Position numbers and translations under genes: made by a program. From Bacillota bacterium (GTDB lineage: Bacteria > Bacillota > SHA-98 > Ch115 > JABLXJ01), in NCBI GenBank assembly GCA_012839815.1, contig DUMQ01000060.1:1-58017 (forward strand): 58,017 bases of DNA. The letters run 5' to 3'. The notes beneath the pieces were generated by a model, which was given only the letters and a program-made list of their open reading frames with translations, was not told the origin of the DNA and made no database searches. Positions 34,798 through 43,866 of the stretch are shown in pieces. The stretch's first letter is position 1; the number at the start of each line of letters is the position of its first letter.

Positions 34798-34836
34798 AAA
34801 TAAGTTGTGATAAGTGACGGTCGCCGCCGCTACTAC

Positions 34837-34888
34837 GCACGATCGCAGCGTGCCCGTAGGCAGCGCGTGCCTGTGATCCATAAGGATC
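34837..34888 (+). promoter_or_regulatory. Three consecutive small hairpins in the Spo0E-like leader
   Basis: GCACG-N7-CGTGC (34837-34853), GGCA-N5-TGCC (34859-34871) and GATCC-N4-GGATC (34875-34888) follow one another in the predicted untranslated leader, ending 54 bp before the ATG. No terminator U-tract follows. They could control stability or translation. Confidence 0.4.
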
Positions 34889-34942
34889 GGCGATATTGTT
34901 ACAACATTACATCATCCCTTCATCGCCGGAGCCGAGGTTGCC

Positions 34943-35182
34943 ATGCAACCCCTCATCGATTTTGAATCCCCGGGAGGCGTTCAGCACTCGATGAAAATCC
35001 TAAACGCAGAAATCCTTAATCTCAAGGAACGAATAGAAATTCTCAGAACCAAACTCCATAAAACCGCGGAAGAACGTGGGTTTACCCTGACGTCAGATGA
35101 GGTGCAAAGGGCGAGCCAGGAGCTGGATGAATTGATCGTTGAATTCACCCGTTTAAACCTCCCGAAAACTCTCGATAGATAA
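34943..35182 (+). CDS. Spo0E-like aspartyl-phosphate phosphatase
   Basis: Spo0E-family proteins remove phosphate from Spo0A and delay sporulation. The 79-residue protein is a two-helix hairpin. The signature SQELDELIVEFTRL holds the SxxxD motif of the family, preceded by IEILRTKLHKTAEERGFTLT. ATG 34943 is used; an internal ATG at 34991 would also retain the core. It lies upstream of ylbJ in the same direction but with its own promoter. Confidence 0.87.
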   Translation: MQPLIDFESPGGVQHSMKILNAEILNLKERIEILRTKLHKTAEERGFTLTSDEVQRASQELDELIVEFTRLNLPKTLDR

Positions 35183-35319
35183 TAGATAGATATCTACCAC
35201 CGGCAGCCAGCGATCTCCTCCCATCTTCATGAGCCCTGTCCGGTTGCCTTCTCCCTCCATTAGAATAATCTAGTCCCATCGCTAATATAGATATAGCGTA
35301 CCGGAGGGAGGAGAGACTG

Positions 35320-36582
35320 ATGAGAAAGCAGGGTGCCATAAGCAAACGCTCGGCCTATCTCATGGCTTTCATTGCACTGCTCGTAACAACTGCCGTAATC
35401 GCCTACCCCGAGGAGTCATTTAAGGCCTCCCTGGACGGGGTGCGCGTCTGGTGGGAGATAGTCTTCCCGGCGCTTCTTCCTTTTTTTATAGCTGCGGAGG
35501 TTTTGATGGGCTTGGGGGTCGTCCATTTCCTCGGGGCGCTCCTCGAACCCCTGATGAGACCCCTCTTTGATATACCAGGTGTCGGGGCATTCGCTGTCGC
35601 CATGGGCCTTGCATCTGGCTATCCAATGGGGGCGCGCATCACAGGCAGGCTCCGCAGGGAGAACCTCTGTACCCGGGTAGAGGCAGAGCGCCTCCTCGCC
35701 TTTTCGAACACTGCTGACCCTCTCTTCATGGCCGGAGCCGTCGCTGTGGGGATGTTCGAGATGCCGTCGCTCGGGCCGGTCATTGTAGCGGCCCACTATA
35801 TCTCCAGCATCCTCCTTGGATTTATAATGCGCCTCCACGGCAGGACTGAGGGTGAGAGTATCCCCGTGCTGCGCCTCCCCAAAAAGCGGGAAAGCATACT
35901 GGCAAAGGCCCTCCGGGACCTTTACAGGGCTCGCAGGAATGACGGTCGGTCCTTTGGCCAGCTTTTCGGGGATTCAGTAAAAGATTCTGTGAACTCCCTC
36001 CTCCTTATCGGCGGTGTCATAATCATGTTCTCCGTGATAATACGGGTGCTCACGATCGTTGGCGTAACGAAGTTAATAGCGGTGCCGCTAGGTTTCCTTA
36101 TGAAGTCATTCGGGATGAGTGACGCCCTCGCACCATCCTTCATCAGCGGCCTCTTCGAGATAACCATAGGGAGCGAGCTGGCGAGCAAGGCAGCATGCCC
36201 GCTTGTCCAGCGCGTGATGGCTGCAAGCGCCATAATTGCATGGAGCGGCCTGTCCGTATTCGCGCAGGTCACAAGCATGACCGAGGGCACAGACATCCGG
36301 ATGGGCCCCTATGTGGTCGCCCGCGTGATCCAGGCGGTCCTCGCGATGCTTATCACGCTGGTGCTTATGACGGGACCCGCCGGAGAGGTAATAGGTGGCG
36401 TCGTCGTCCCGACCTTCGTTACAAAGGCGGCCGCGCCCGGCGTGTCGCTGGCAACGCGCTTGTGGCTCCGCGGTGCACACACGTTGCTCATCACGGGGCT
36501 GCTGGTCGCAGCCTCGCTCATCGTCCGGATGAGCCGGTCATTCAGCATCTTTGGCTTCAAGATCGATCTCAGGAGGAAGTAA
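35320..36582 (+). CDS. ylbJ: Sporulation integral membrane protein YlbJ
   Basis: YlbJ is a polytopic membrane protein of the nucleoside-recognition (Gate) type, required for spore cortex formation in Bacillus. Hydrophobic segments alternate over 420 residues. AVAMGLASGYPMGARITGRL and AFSNTADPLFMAGAVAVGMF are family landmarks, as is GLFEITIGSELAS. A GGAGGGAGGAGAG site precedes the ATG. In Bacillus it is sigma-E dependent; only a weak GAATAAT/AATATAG pair is seen upstream. The 3' end overlaps the convergent ATPase-like gene by 14 bp. Confidence 0.93.
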   Translation: MRKQGAISKRSAYLMAFIALLVTTAVIAYPEESFKASLDGVRVWWEIVFPALLPFFIAAEVLMGLGVVHFLGALLEPLMRPLFDIPGVGAFAVAMGLASGYPMGARITGRLRRENLCTRVEAERLLAFSNTADPLFMAGAVAVGMFEMPSLGPVIVAAHYISSILLGFIMRLHGRTEGESIPVLRLPKKRESILAKALRDLYRARRNDGRSFGQLFGDSVKDSVNSLLLIGGVIIMFSVIIRVLTIVGVTKLIAVPLGFLMKSFGMSDALAPSFISGLFEITIGSELASKAACPLVQRVMAASAIIAWSGLSVFAQVTSMTEGTDIRMGPYVVARVIQAVLAMLITLVLMTGPAGEVIGGVVVPTFVTKAAAPGVSLATRLWLRGAHTLLITGLLVAASLIVRMSRSFSIFGFKIDLRRK

Positions 36583-37033
36583 GTTTCTTCCTCAACTCCT
36601 CCCTTCCCTTCCGTACAACTTTCAGTATACGCTGGAGGTTCTCCTCCAAATTGCCGAGGGTCTCGTCGACATATTCGTCCGCACCGGATTTCATGGCCTC
36701 AGCCTCGTTCCGGCTCTCGGCCAGGATCCTCTCGGCTTCCGCACGGGCCGCCCGGACGACCTCGGTATTATCCACGAGGCTGGCGATGCGATCCTGGGCG
36801 GAGCTAACCAGACGTTCAGCCTCGGCCCTGGCTTCCGAAAGCAGCCTCTCCCTGTCCCCGAGAAGCTGCTCAGCGTCTTTGATCTCCTGAGGCAGGGCGA
36901 TCCGGATCTGGTCGATGACCTCCAGAAGCTCATAGGAATCGACTATTGCCTTGCCGATGATTGGAACACGTCGAGCCGACTCGATCGCTACCTCGAGCCT
37001 GTCAAGTAGATCAATTACCTTTGTCTTGCCCAA
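36569..37033 (-). CDS. Coiled-coil V-type ATPase subunit-like protein (coaD-linked)
   Basis: A 154-residue soluble protein. The N-terminal part ([20 protein letters not shown], then [20 protein letters not shown]) matches a protein encoded after coaD in many Clostridia and often labelled an ATPase or ATP synthase B-like subunit. The rest is a long charged coiled coil ([20 protein letters not shown]). No nucleotide-binding motif is present, so a scaffold or DivIVA-like role is more plausible than catalysis. A TTG start at 37033 after GGAGGG overlaps the coaD 3' end by 23 bp. Confidence 0.75.
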   Translation of the reverse strand: MGKTKVIDLLDRLEVAIESARRVPIIGKAIVDSYELLEVIDQIRIALPQEIKDAEQLLGDRERLLSEARAEAERLVSSAQDRIASLVDNTEVVRAARAEAERILAESRNEAEAMKSGADEYVDETLGNLEENLQRILKVVRKGREELRKKLTSS

Positions 37034-37526
37034 ACTTGTTCCCTCCAGTTTCCCGAAACTTCCCGCGAAGCCTCTTCTCAACCTCGCCAGGGACCAGGCC
37101 CTGAATACACCCTCCAAGGCTTGCCACCTCTTTGACCACGCTGGAACTCAAGAAGGCATACTCATTGCTGGTCATCATGAAAAGAGTTTCTATTGTAGGG
37201 TCGAGCTTTCTATTAACCGATGCCATCTGGAATTCATACTCAAAATCCGACACCGCCCTGAGCCCTTTGATGATCGCGGTAGCCCCCTGCCGCCTTGCGT
37301 AATCCACGAGCAACCCGCCAAAGTGATCAACGCGGACATTACTCAGGTGGCAGACTGCGGATTGAAGCATATCAACCCGCTCTTCTACAGTAAACAGTGG
37401 CTTCTTGCTGGGATTTCTCAGAACGGCAACGATTACAAGGTCAAACATCCTGCTTGCTCGCTCTATGATATCCAGGTGGCCACAGGTTACTGGGTCAAAG
37501 CTCCCCGGGTAAACTGCTATCGCCAC
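37011..37526 (-). CDS. coaD: Phosphopantetheine adenylyltransferase
   Basis: CoaD makes dephospho-CoA. [18 protein letters not shown] holds the HxGH-like motif [26 protein letters not shown] and the [17 protein letters not shown] segment with ISSS-like serines are typical. The start is ATG 37535 or GTG 37526; GGGAGG fits the GTG better. It overlaps the rsmD 3' end. The C-terminus has about 12 extra polar residues. Confidence 0.95.
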   Translation of the reverse strand: MAIAVYPGSFDPVTCGHLDIIERASRMFDLVIVAVLRNPSKKPLFTVEERVDMLQSAVCHLSNVRVDHFGGLLVDYARRQGATAIIKGLRAVSDFEYEFQMASVNRKLDPTIETLFMMTSNEYAFLSSSVVKEVASLGGCIQGLVPGEVEKRLRGKFRETGGNKFGQDKGN

Positions 37527-38085
37527 CGCCTGCATCCTCCCTTTTATAGAATGAAATCATGGTATCACCAAACCTCTCGGTTCTTATTATCTTCAGCCCC
37601 GAAATTTCTATGGGGACTTTTTCATACCGGCTGTGCTCAAGGACGGCAGTCCCGCAAATCGCCAGGAGCCCAAGACGCCCAACCTCGCCGATTACTTCGC
37701 CTCCCACTCTCATAGCATAAGGCGGGTCAATAAAGATGATATCAAACTTGCACGCGCGACGGCCTAATATCTTGAGGGCCCTTAGAGCATCATTCTTATA
37801 CACTTCGGCCCTGTCCTGAAAGCCTACGAGCTCAAGGTTAGCCCTGATAACCGCAATGGCCTGCGGGCTATCATCAACAAACGCAGCTCGCCTTGCCCCC
37901 CGGCTCAATGCCTCTATACCGACGCTGCCGGTCCCCGCATAGAGGTCAAGAAACGAGGCGTCGATCACTCGAGGGCCCAGAATTCCAAATAGAGACTCCT
38001 TGACACGGTCAGCGGTGGGGCGGGTGGCAAGCCCTCGCAACGCTTTGAGCCTGCGTCCTTTGGCGATACCGGCGATAACACGCAT
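37495..38085 (-). CDS. rsmD: 16S rRNA (guanine966-N2)-methyltransferase RsmD
   Basis: RsmD methylates G966 of 16S rRNA. Motifs are [30 protein letters not shown], the SAM-binding [16 protein letters not shown] and the catalytic FIDPPY. Followed directly by coaD, as in most Bacillota. Confidence 0.95.
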   Translation of the reverse strand: MRVIAGIAKGRRLKALRGLATRPTADRVKESLFGILGPRVIDASFLDLYAGTGSVGIEALSRGARRAAFVDDSPQAIAVIRANLELVGFQDRAEVYKNDALRALKILGRRACKFDIIFIDPPYAMRVGGEVIGEVGRLGLLAICGTAVLEHSRYEKVPIEISGLKIIRTERFGDTMISFYKREDAGGGDSSLPGEL

Positions 38086-38177
38086 CGGCTGGCCGACCCT
38101 TCCTCCATATTATTACATTGAAACCTCAAATTTCTAATGAGATACTTGAATAAATCCTCTTTATCACTTACAGACTA

Positions 38178-38368
38178 TATATCGAGAGAATCGAAGAGGA
38201 GGTGTAGTCCTGGACGGGACGTAAGCCCGGTCCCGTCAAGGGGGATTAACTAATCCAAGCGTCGGACACGAGGCAAGATTAGATTTAGGGTTTGATAACC
38301 CTCCCCCATAAGCTCTTCCTCCGGTTTCTCCTCTCCCACGAGATGACGGCCTTCCGGCCGTCATCTTA
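38178..38368 (+). ncRNA. Structured non-coding stretch between rsmD and fakA
   Basis: About 190 nt with several stable hairpins: GACGGGAC-N9-GTCCCGTC near 38213, GGATTA-N2-TAATCC near 38242, AGGGTT-N4-AACCCT near 38287, and AGATGACGGCC-N4-GGCCGTCATCT (38341-38366). AGAGGAG near 38194 can pair with CTCCTCT near 38328 to close the fold. The last hairpin is followed by TTAAATTCT, weak for a terminator. Length and rod-like outline recall 6S RNA, but I cannot match its conserved bases. The strand is uncertain because the parts are palindromic. Confidence 0.35.
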
Positions 38369-38436
38369 AATTCTAACCACCCGGCCCGACTGGGTTAGAG
38401 CTGCGCACTAACTTGGCCGGTCTCAACTGGCCGGTA

Positions 38437-40143
38437 TTACTCGACAGAGATTATATAGTAGTAGATCGGCTGCCCGCCATACTGGAGCTCGACCTCGGCG
38501 TAAGGGTACTGCTCCTGAACCCGGTCGGCCAGCACTCTGGCCTCGCTTAACGGCACTCCCTCGCCATAATAAATCGTAATAAGCTCAGTAGTCTCGGACA
38601 CCATCTCCGCAATCAAGTTGCTTGCAGTTTCCTCGCGCCCCTTGCCCGCGACCTTGAGTTCCCCATCTACAATCCCGATGAAATCCTTCTCACCTATTTC
38701 CACACCGTTATATTTCGAGTTTCGAACGGCATAGGTGACTTCCCCTGTTCGCACCCTATCCTTCGCCTCATTCATGAGCCTGACATTCAGATCAAAGTCC
38801 GAGCCAGGCTTCATGGCGATGAGAGCCGCCAGGCCCTGGGGAACGCTGCTCGTCGGGATAACAGCAACCTCACGGTCGAGAAGTTTTCTGGCTTGCTCGG
38901 CTGTAAGGATCACATTCGAATTATTGGGAAGTATAATGATTTTGGGCGTATCCAGGGATTCAGCGGCCTTAACTATGTCTTCGATGCTGGGGTTCATTGT
39001 CTGCCCGCCCTGGACTATGACATCCGCCCCCAGGCTGTGGAGGATCTCCTCAAGTCCCTCGCCGGTGGCCACCGCGACGACGCCAACCTCCTTACCCTTC
39101 TGCACGGTTGGCTCCTTTCTCCCACCATCGCTCCCGTTCCTGTCACCAGCCTGGCCCTGAGCCTGCGCCTGGTTTTGGGCTACGAACTCTTCATGCTGCA
39201 AAGCCATATTGTTGATCTGAATCTCGCTGAGATCACCCAGGACCACACAATATTCAAGGATAAAGCCAGGGTTATTGGTGTGAATGTGGACCTTTGCCAC
39301 ATCAGGCGTCCCAACCACCAACAGGCAGTCCCCATAGCTCGCTAGCTCCTCTCTCATCTTATCCAACGGAAGCCCGGAGCCCTTGAGCAGGAACTCCGTG
39401 CAATATTTATATCTCAACGCTTCGCTGCGGGTGCCAGCCCCGGGCTCCTTGACGCCCTCAGACTGCGCTACAGGAACCAGCATGGGTTCCTTCCTGCGCT
39501 TTACCTGCTCGCCCCGGAGAGCCGCAAGCGCGCCTCTCATAAAGAATACCAGCCCCTTGCCGCCGGCATCCACAACCCCTGCCTCCTTGAGCGCAGGGAG
39601 CATCTCCGGAGTCCGCTCCAGGGTCTCCTCAGCCGCCTGGAGCGCAGCGGCTAACACATCCAGCACATTTTTGTGGTTCCTTGCGGCGGCAACGGCTGCC
39701 CTTGCCGCTTCCCTGGCCACAGTAAGCATCGTGCCCTCTACAGCCTTCATAACAGCCTTATAAGCTACGTTGACGGCCTCCTGGAGGGCATATGCGAGCC
39801 CCGGCCCGTCAAGCATCGCCTTATTTTCCAGGCCACGCGCGAACCCCCTGAAAAGTTGGGAAAATATTACACCAGAATTCCCACGGGCACCCATTAGCGA
39901 GCCCATCGCAGCCGCTTCGGCCACCTCGGCAATTGGCGCATCCTTAAGCTTTTCCACCTCACGCAGGGCTGCACTCAGAGTTAGAAACATGTTAGTCCCT
40001 GTATCACCGTCGGGGACAGGGAAAACATTCAGGGAATCAACGACGCTTTTATTCTCCTCAAGCAACTGGGTGCCGCCTGCTATGGCCCTCTTGAGGGCGG
40101 AGCCATCCAGATAATCGAGTCTCAAAACCAGTACCTCTCCCAT
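38437..40143 (-). CDS. fakA: DAK-domain fatty-acid kinase subunit FakA/YloV
   Basis: FakA is the ATP-binding kinase that, with a FakB carrier, phosphorylates fatty acids for phospholipid synthesis. The DakL domain has VFPVPDGDTGTNMFLTLSAA and MGARGNSGVIFSQLFRGFA. A middle linker and a C-terminal DegV-like/DAK-phosphatase region (VIVQGGQTMNPSIEDIVKA, LPNNSNVILTAEQA) follow. 568 residues. It follows asp23, divergent from rpmB. recG or serine-dehydratase genes that often follow are absent. Confidence 0.93.
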   Translation of the reverse strand: MGEVLVLRLDYLDGSALKRAIAGGTQLLEENKSVVDSLNVFPVPDGDTGTNMFLTLSAALREVEKLKDAPIAEVAEAAAMGSLMGARGNSGVIFSQLFRGFARGLENKAMLDGPGLAYALQEAVNVAYKAVMKAVEGTMLTVAREAARAAVAAARNHKNVLDVLAAALQAAEETLERTPEMLPALKEAGVVDAGGKGLVFFMRGALAALRGEQVKRRKEPMLVPVAQSEGVKEPGAGTRSEALRYKYCTEFLLKGSGLPLDKMREELASYGDCLLVVGTPDVAKVHIHTNNPGFILEYCVVLGDLSEIQINNMALQHEEFVAQNQAQAQGQAGDRNGSDGGRKEPTVQKGKEVGVVAVATGEGLEEILHSLGADVIVQGGQTMNPSIEDIVKAAESLDTPKIIILPNNSNVILTAEQARKLLDREVAVIPTSSVPQGLAALIAMKPGSDFDLNVRLMNEAKDRVRTGEVTYAVRNSKYNGVEIGEKDFIGIVDGELKVAGKGREETASNLIAEMVSETTELITIYYGEGVPLSEARVLADRVQEQYPYAEVELQYGGQPIYYYIISVE

Positions 40144-40158
40144 TTTAAATCTCTATCC

Positions 40159-40557
40159 TTACTCTCCCCTGCTCTTTTTTGCGACCTGACCAACCCTGAC
40201 TCCCTGGACCACAACGTTAACGCTCGCCACCTTCAACCCTGTCATCGTCTCTACTACATACCGGACCTTTTCCATGGCGTTATGGGCCACCTCGGTTATC
40301 TTCGTGCCGTATTCGACGATGATGTAGAGGTCGATCACCACCTCTTCGCCCGAAAGCCTGACCTCCACGCCACGGCTCAAGTTATCCCTTCCCAGGAGCT
40401 CGGCGATCCCATCCTGAATGGTCCTGGACGCCATACCAACAACACCGTAGCACTCGGTCGCCGCAGTCCCGGCTATAACCGCGATGACCTCGTCGGCGAT
40501 ATTTATCTGTCCGAGCTCCGTGCTCATATCCCTGCCCACGACGCACATCCCCTCCAA
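40159..40557 (-). CDS. Asp23/Gls24 family envelope stress protein (YloU)
   Basis: A 120-130-residue Asp23 (DUF322) protein encoded before fakA in most Bacillota. It has INIADEVIAVIAGTAATECY, VEVRLSGEEVVIDLYIIVEY and the closing VASVNVVVQGVRV. Related proteins bind membrane partners; the role here may be coupled to lipid metabolism. Start sites 40557, 40548, 40539 (GTG) and 40527 are all in frame; the ribosome-binding site GGAGGGG best suits the GTG at 40539. Confidence 0.92.
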   Translation of the reverse strand: MEGMCVVGRDMSTELGQINIADEVIAVIAGTAATECYGVVGMASRTIQDGIAELLGRDNLSRGVEVRLSGEEVVIDLYIIVEYGTKITEVAHNAMEKVRYVVETMTGLKVASVNVVVQGVRVGQVAKKSRGE

Positions 40558-40720
40558 CCCTGTCGCTCTTGACCACAGGTGGCATCTCGTTTTTCTTAGC
40601 TTACTTCGCCGTATCCCCGAAAATTCCTCTATGATTCATCTTTATTCCTCTTACCTCCGCCCGTATTCGACAAGATGCACGACCGGAGCGATCATGCTCA
40701 AAATATGCCCCTGCTTGCCC

Positions 40721-40749
40721 TTGCGGTGAACATATCTTTATGATAGTAT
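40721..40749 (+). promoter_or_regulatory. Candidate rpmB promoter
   Basis: TTGCGG (40721-40726), 17 bp, TAGTAT (40744-40749); AT-rich around the -10 and about 50 bp before the ATG. Moderate match. Confidence 0.5.
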
Positions 40750-40800
40750 TATAGCAGTGTGTATGACAAGGGCTTCGCCATCCGGGAGGTGATCTTCATC

Positions 40801-40992
40801 ATGGCAAATGAGTGCGAGATTTGCGGGAAGCGCAGTCATGTCGGCAATCTCGTAAGTCACTCTAATATCAAAACCAAGAAACGATGGTTCCCCAACGTGC
40901 AAAGGGTAAAAGCCATCGTCGACGGCGCGCCCAGGCGCATAAAGGTTTGTACCAAGTGCCTCAAGGCAGGAAAGGTAAAAAGAGCCATATAG
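40801..40992 (+). CDS. rpmB: 50S ribosomal protein L28
   Basis: 63 residues: ANECEICGKRSHVGNLVSHS through the VCTKCLKAGKV end. Two CxxC pairs (CEIC, CTKC) mark the zinc-binding form. ATG 40801 follows GGGAGGTGATC. Divergent from asp23-fakA, the usual arrangement. Confidence 0.96.
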   Translation: MANECEICGKRSHVGNLVSHSNIKTKKRWFPNVQRVKAIVDGAPRRIKVCTKCLKAGKVKRAI

Positions 40993-41003
40993 GCTCTTTT
41001 TTA
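40978..41003 (+). terminator. Terminator of rpmB
   Basis: AAAGAGCC-N5-GGCTCTTTTTT overlaps the rpmB stop codon: an eight-pair stem followed by a T-run. The reverse strand also reads as a stem with a short T-run, so it may serve darA as well. Confidence 0.85.
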
Positions 41004-41066
41004 TGCCCTCACACGTGGCTTCCCGTCATATCGACTCCGTATCCGGGTGGTACCCTGCAGGGGGCG

Positions 41067-41399
41067 CTAAATATGGACGAACCGCTCCACCGGGGCGACA
41101 AACACGATCGCCCCGCCGGTCTCCACACCCAGGGGCACGGACGGTGGCACCATCTGAAGCTGGTCGGGGATAAACTGCGGCGCTGCCTTTGCCCTTCGGG
41201 GGCAGGTTTCCTCCACCAGACGGATTACCTCATCAACCCTATCATCCTCGACACCGATCAGGAGAGTGGTATTCCCTTCCCTCAGGAACCCACCTGTCGA
41301 AGCGAGCCTCGTCGCCCCGATCCGCCGTTCGGCAAGCGCATCGAGCAGGGAAAGGCTGTCGCTATCCTTCACAATGGTTATTATAAGCTTCAAGTCCAC
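41067..41399 (-). CDS. darA: PII-like cyclic-di-AMP receptor DarA
   Basis: DarA (YaaQ/PstA family) is a trimeric PII-like protein that binds cyclic-di-AMP. The 110 residues include KLIITIVKDSDSLSLLDALA, the conserved loop TRLASTGGFLREGNTTLLIG and VDEVIRLVEETCPRR. It overlaps the MFS gene upstream by 10 bp, so the two are co-translated. In Bacillus it lies near tmk and holB instead; this pairing with a transporter is unusual. Confidence 0.9.
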   Translation of the reverse strand: MDLKLIITIVKDSDSLSLLDALAERRIGATRLASTGGFLREGNTTLLIGVEDDRVDEVIRLVEETCPRRAKAAPQFIPDQLQMVPPSVPLGVETGGAIVFVAPVERFVHI

Positions 41400-42724
41400 C
41401 GCCTCCTTCCCGCTAAAGGATGCCGTTCTCGTATCATAGCCGCGAGCGCCCTCACACCAGGCAGCTCCCTATCCATGATCTTCCATAAGAAAACCAGCCC
41501 GACAAGTCGGACACCAAACCCGGCATAAAAGGTCGAAACGATGCCATAGGCGCTGTACCATGCATTCCCCATGAAAGGTGCGATAAAGGTTGCCGCATTC
41601 ATCAACATATTGAAGACGGCGGCGGCATTTGCCCTTTCCTCGGGTTTCGCATAATTCAACAACAAGTTAAATACAGCAAGGTTCAAGCCGCCCATCATTA
41701 CCCCGGAGAATACCTGAGCCCCGAATAAGAATACAAGCGATCTGCTGAGCATGTACAGGGCCGGCATGGCGGCAAGCCCCGACATGCTCGTGAGCAGGAC
41801 CAGCCGCTCGCCCTTGCGAATAGCAATCCTGCCCCACGAGACGGAGCTCACAACTGTGGCCAGCCCGTTGACCACTGTAAAAAGGCCGATTATCGAATTG
41901 GAGAGGTGAAGTACCTGCACGTGGTATATCGCCCACATGGCAGCGGTGAAACCGAACCCGAGCCACAGCATGAAGCAACTTAGGGAGAAGTACCTGAACT
42001 TCCTCCCCAGGTCGCGGTCTTCAAACAGAGCTCTAAGCCTCTGCCCAAGCGACCTCCGCTCTACTGGACGCCTCCTGACCCTGATTTCGGCCATCCTGTT
42101 CATGAAGTACATCCCGACAAGCGCGAAACCGCAGGCCACAAGGAAAAGGTACATATAATTGAAAGGAAAGGCGACAAGGTCGAGGAAATAGCCGGCGGCC
42201 ATGGTGCCCATCACGCCGGTCAGGCCCACGTACATGTTTCTCAGGCCGAAGATTTCGCCCCGCCTGTTCTCGGGAAACATATCCCCGACCATAGCCGTCC
42301 AGGCGGTAACCGAGACCGCAAACGGGACCGCAGCCAGGCTTACAAGCAGCACGAGAGCCTCCGGGCGAAAGTATGGGAGAAAAGGGATGAAACCCATCGG
42401 GAGATATAGCAGCCTGTGAGCCAGTCCCCATGTAACGGCGGTCGCAAGCTTGTTCTCCGGCCGCCTCTCCGTTATATCCGCACCCAGGAGGTAGGCGAAG
42501 ACATTCGCGGCCGCGGGGAGTGCCGTAACGAGTGCGACAAGGAGACTATTGGCGCCCAGGGCGATAGCATAAACCGGGAGGAAAGGGTTTACCATCCCAA
42601 AGGCCACATTGGTTGACATCCCCTCCGCCGTGGTATAGAGGAAATTCCGGCGGATGAGCCTTTCGGGTCCCCTGCGTCTACGACGACCGGCGCCGCGTGC
42701 CGCATTAGGCCCAGTGTCCGGCAT
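41390..42724 (-). CDS. Major facilitator superfamily transporter
   Basis: A 444-residue polytopic protein with about 12 hydrophobic segments. The N-terminus is Arg-rich (GRRRRRGPERLIRR), then NVAFGMVNPFLPVYAIALGA. MVGDMFPENRRGEIFGLRNM holds an MFS-like loop. A charged loop RVRRRPVERRSLGQRLRALF separates the halves. Substrate cannot be told. It is translationally coupled to darA, so cyclic-di-AMP control of this carrier is a possibility, by inference only. Confidence 0.85.
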   Translation of the reverse strand: MPDTGPNAARGAGRRRRRGPERLIRRNFLYTTAEGMSTNVAFGMVNPFLPVYAIALGANSLLVALVTALPAAANVFAYLLGADITERRPENKLATAVTWGLAHRLLYLPMGFIPFLPYFRPEALVLLVSLAAVPFAVSVTAWTAMVGDMFPENRRGEIFGLRNMYVGLTGVMGTMAAGYFLDLVAFPFNYMYLFLVACGFALVGMYFMNRMAEIRVRRRPVERRSLGQRLRALFEDRDLGRKFRYFSLSCFMLWLGFGFTAAMWAIYHVQVLHLSNSIIGLFTVVNGLATVVSSVSWGRIAIRKGERLVLLTSMSGLAAMPALYMLSRSLVFLFGAQVFSGVMMGGLNLAVFNLLLNYAKPEERANAAAVFNMLMNAATFIAPFMGNAWYSAYGIVSTFYAGFGVRLVGLVFLWKIMDRELPGVRALAAMIRERHPLAGRRRWT

Positions 42725-42765
42725 ATCCCCTGAAACCCCCTCCCGGCGTCACGGCATCAGCTCAG

Positions 42766-43749
42766 CTACCACGCTACCCGCACGTTGTCGAATGAGGTGA
42801 GCCATCCCCAGCCGGAGCATTCAAGAACGATCTTGACGATCCGCACAGGCCTCGGGATCAAGGTCGAGAGGTTGTATGACCTTGAAGTCCACTTATTGAG
42901 CTCGACGAACTCGGCATAGCTGTCCAGCCCGCCATCGACGGGAGGGTGGTAATAGTAGGCCCGGGTGAACTCGTGTTCCTTCCCGTCCTGGCCAAGGTAC
43001 CTCACGATGAGCTTCGCAGGATACGCGTGATGTTCGGTATATACCTTATTGGTGTAGTTGCCGAGCTTCAGATCGAACGAGACGAATACAAGACCGTAAG
43101 CAGGAACGTCAACGTCGAGCTCTTGCTCAATCGATGCCCTGCCCATATCAAATGTTAGATCACGAGCTATCAAGAGGGCGTGGGGCCTCTCGCCATCCTT
43201 GACAACCTTCCAGGTAGGGACAGGCTCCCCTGGGGCCCCCTCGGATGAGAAATTCCAACCCGAGAGATCGCCCGAGGCGAAACCCCCGTTTTTGGGAAGC
43301 TCCGATGGTAGTACGGGCCTCCTTGCCGTCCTAAATGCCCACGAATATTCGGTGCCAAGCTCGTTCCCATCCCTGGCGGTTGCACCTGACCCGATGGTAA
43401 CGACGTATAGAGTATCGTATTGAAGAGCCTTGGCCGGCATAACAACCATGACGGTATCATCGTTCCACATTCTCCAGCTGCTTGGAAAGACAAGAGCCGG
43501 CGAGGGAGACATCGAGAAGGCATTCATCGTCTTCTCGCGGTCCATTGGCTTGCTAAAGATGATATGAATTCCCGTGTCCACCGGCACATCGGTCATACCG
43601 TCAGAGGGGTAAACCGCTACAATACGTGGTGGCCCGGCTTTCGACTGAGATTCCGCAGCATAGCCCGCTGACCAGGGCGCTGCTGTCAAGGCCGACAAGC
43701 ATATCAAACAGGCCAGTACCAGGGCAAAAGAAGAGAGGATCCGGTTCAT
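42766..43749 (-). CDS. Exported protein with bacterial Ig-like (Big_5) domain
   Basis: A signal peptide (ILSSFALVLACLICLSALTA, cleaved near GYAAES) precedes an Ig-like domain of the SbsA/Big_5 type (VAVYPSDGMTDVPVDTGIHI, then FSKPMDREKT, YVVTIGSGATARDGNELG). The C-terminal 170 residues resemble a carbohydrate-binding-like jelly roll (GDLSGWNFSSEG, WGWLTSFDNVRV). ATG 43749 is preferred over 43773. Likely surface-attached or secreted; no anchor motif seen. Function unknown. Confidence 0.82.
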   Translation of the reverse strand: MNRILSSFALVLACLICLSALTAAPWSAGYAAESQSKAGPPRIVAVYPSDGMTDVPVDTGIHIIFSKPMDREKTMNAFSMSPSPALVFPSSWRMWNDDTVMVVMPAKALQYDTLYVVTIGSGATARDGNELGTEYSWAFRTARRPVLPSELPKNGGFASGDLSGWNFSSEGAPGEPVPTWKVVKDGERPHALLIARDLTFDMGRASIEQELDVDVPAYGLVFVSFDLKLGNYTNKVYTEHHAYPAKLIVRYLGQDGKEHEFTRAYYYHPPVDGGLDSYAEFVELNKWTSRSYNLSTLIPRPVRIVKIVLECSGWGWLTSFDNVRVAW

Positions 43750-43866
43750 GTATTGATTTCGCACCTCCGGCATGAAAGCTGAGTAGATGGTCGCCAGCCA
43801 GGTAATCGCTAAATGATCCTAGAATATTCTTCGCCGGATCCCCTCATTTTCCTCCCCGCGGGGCGC

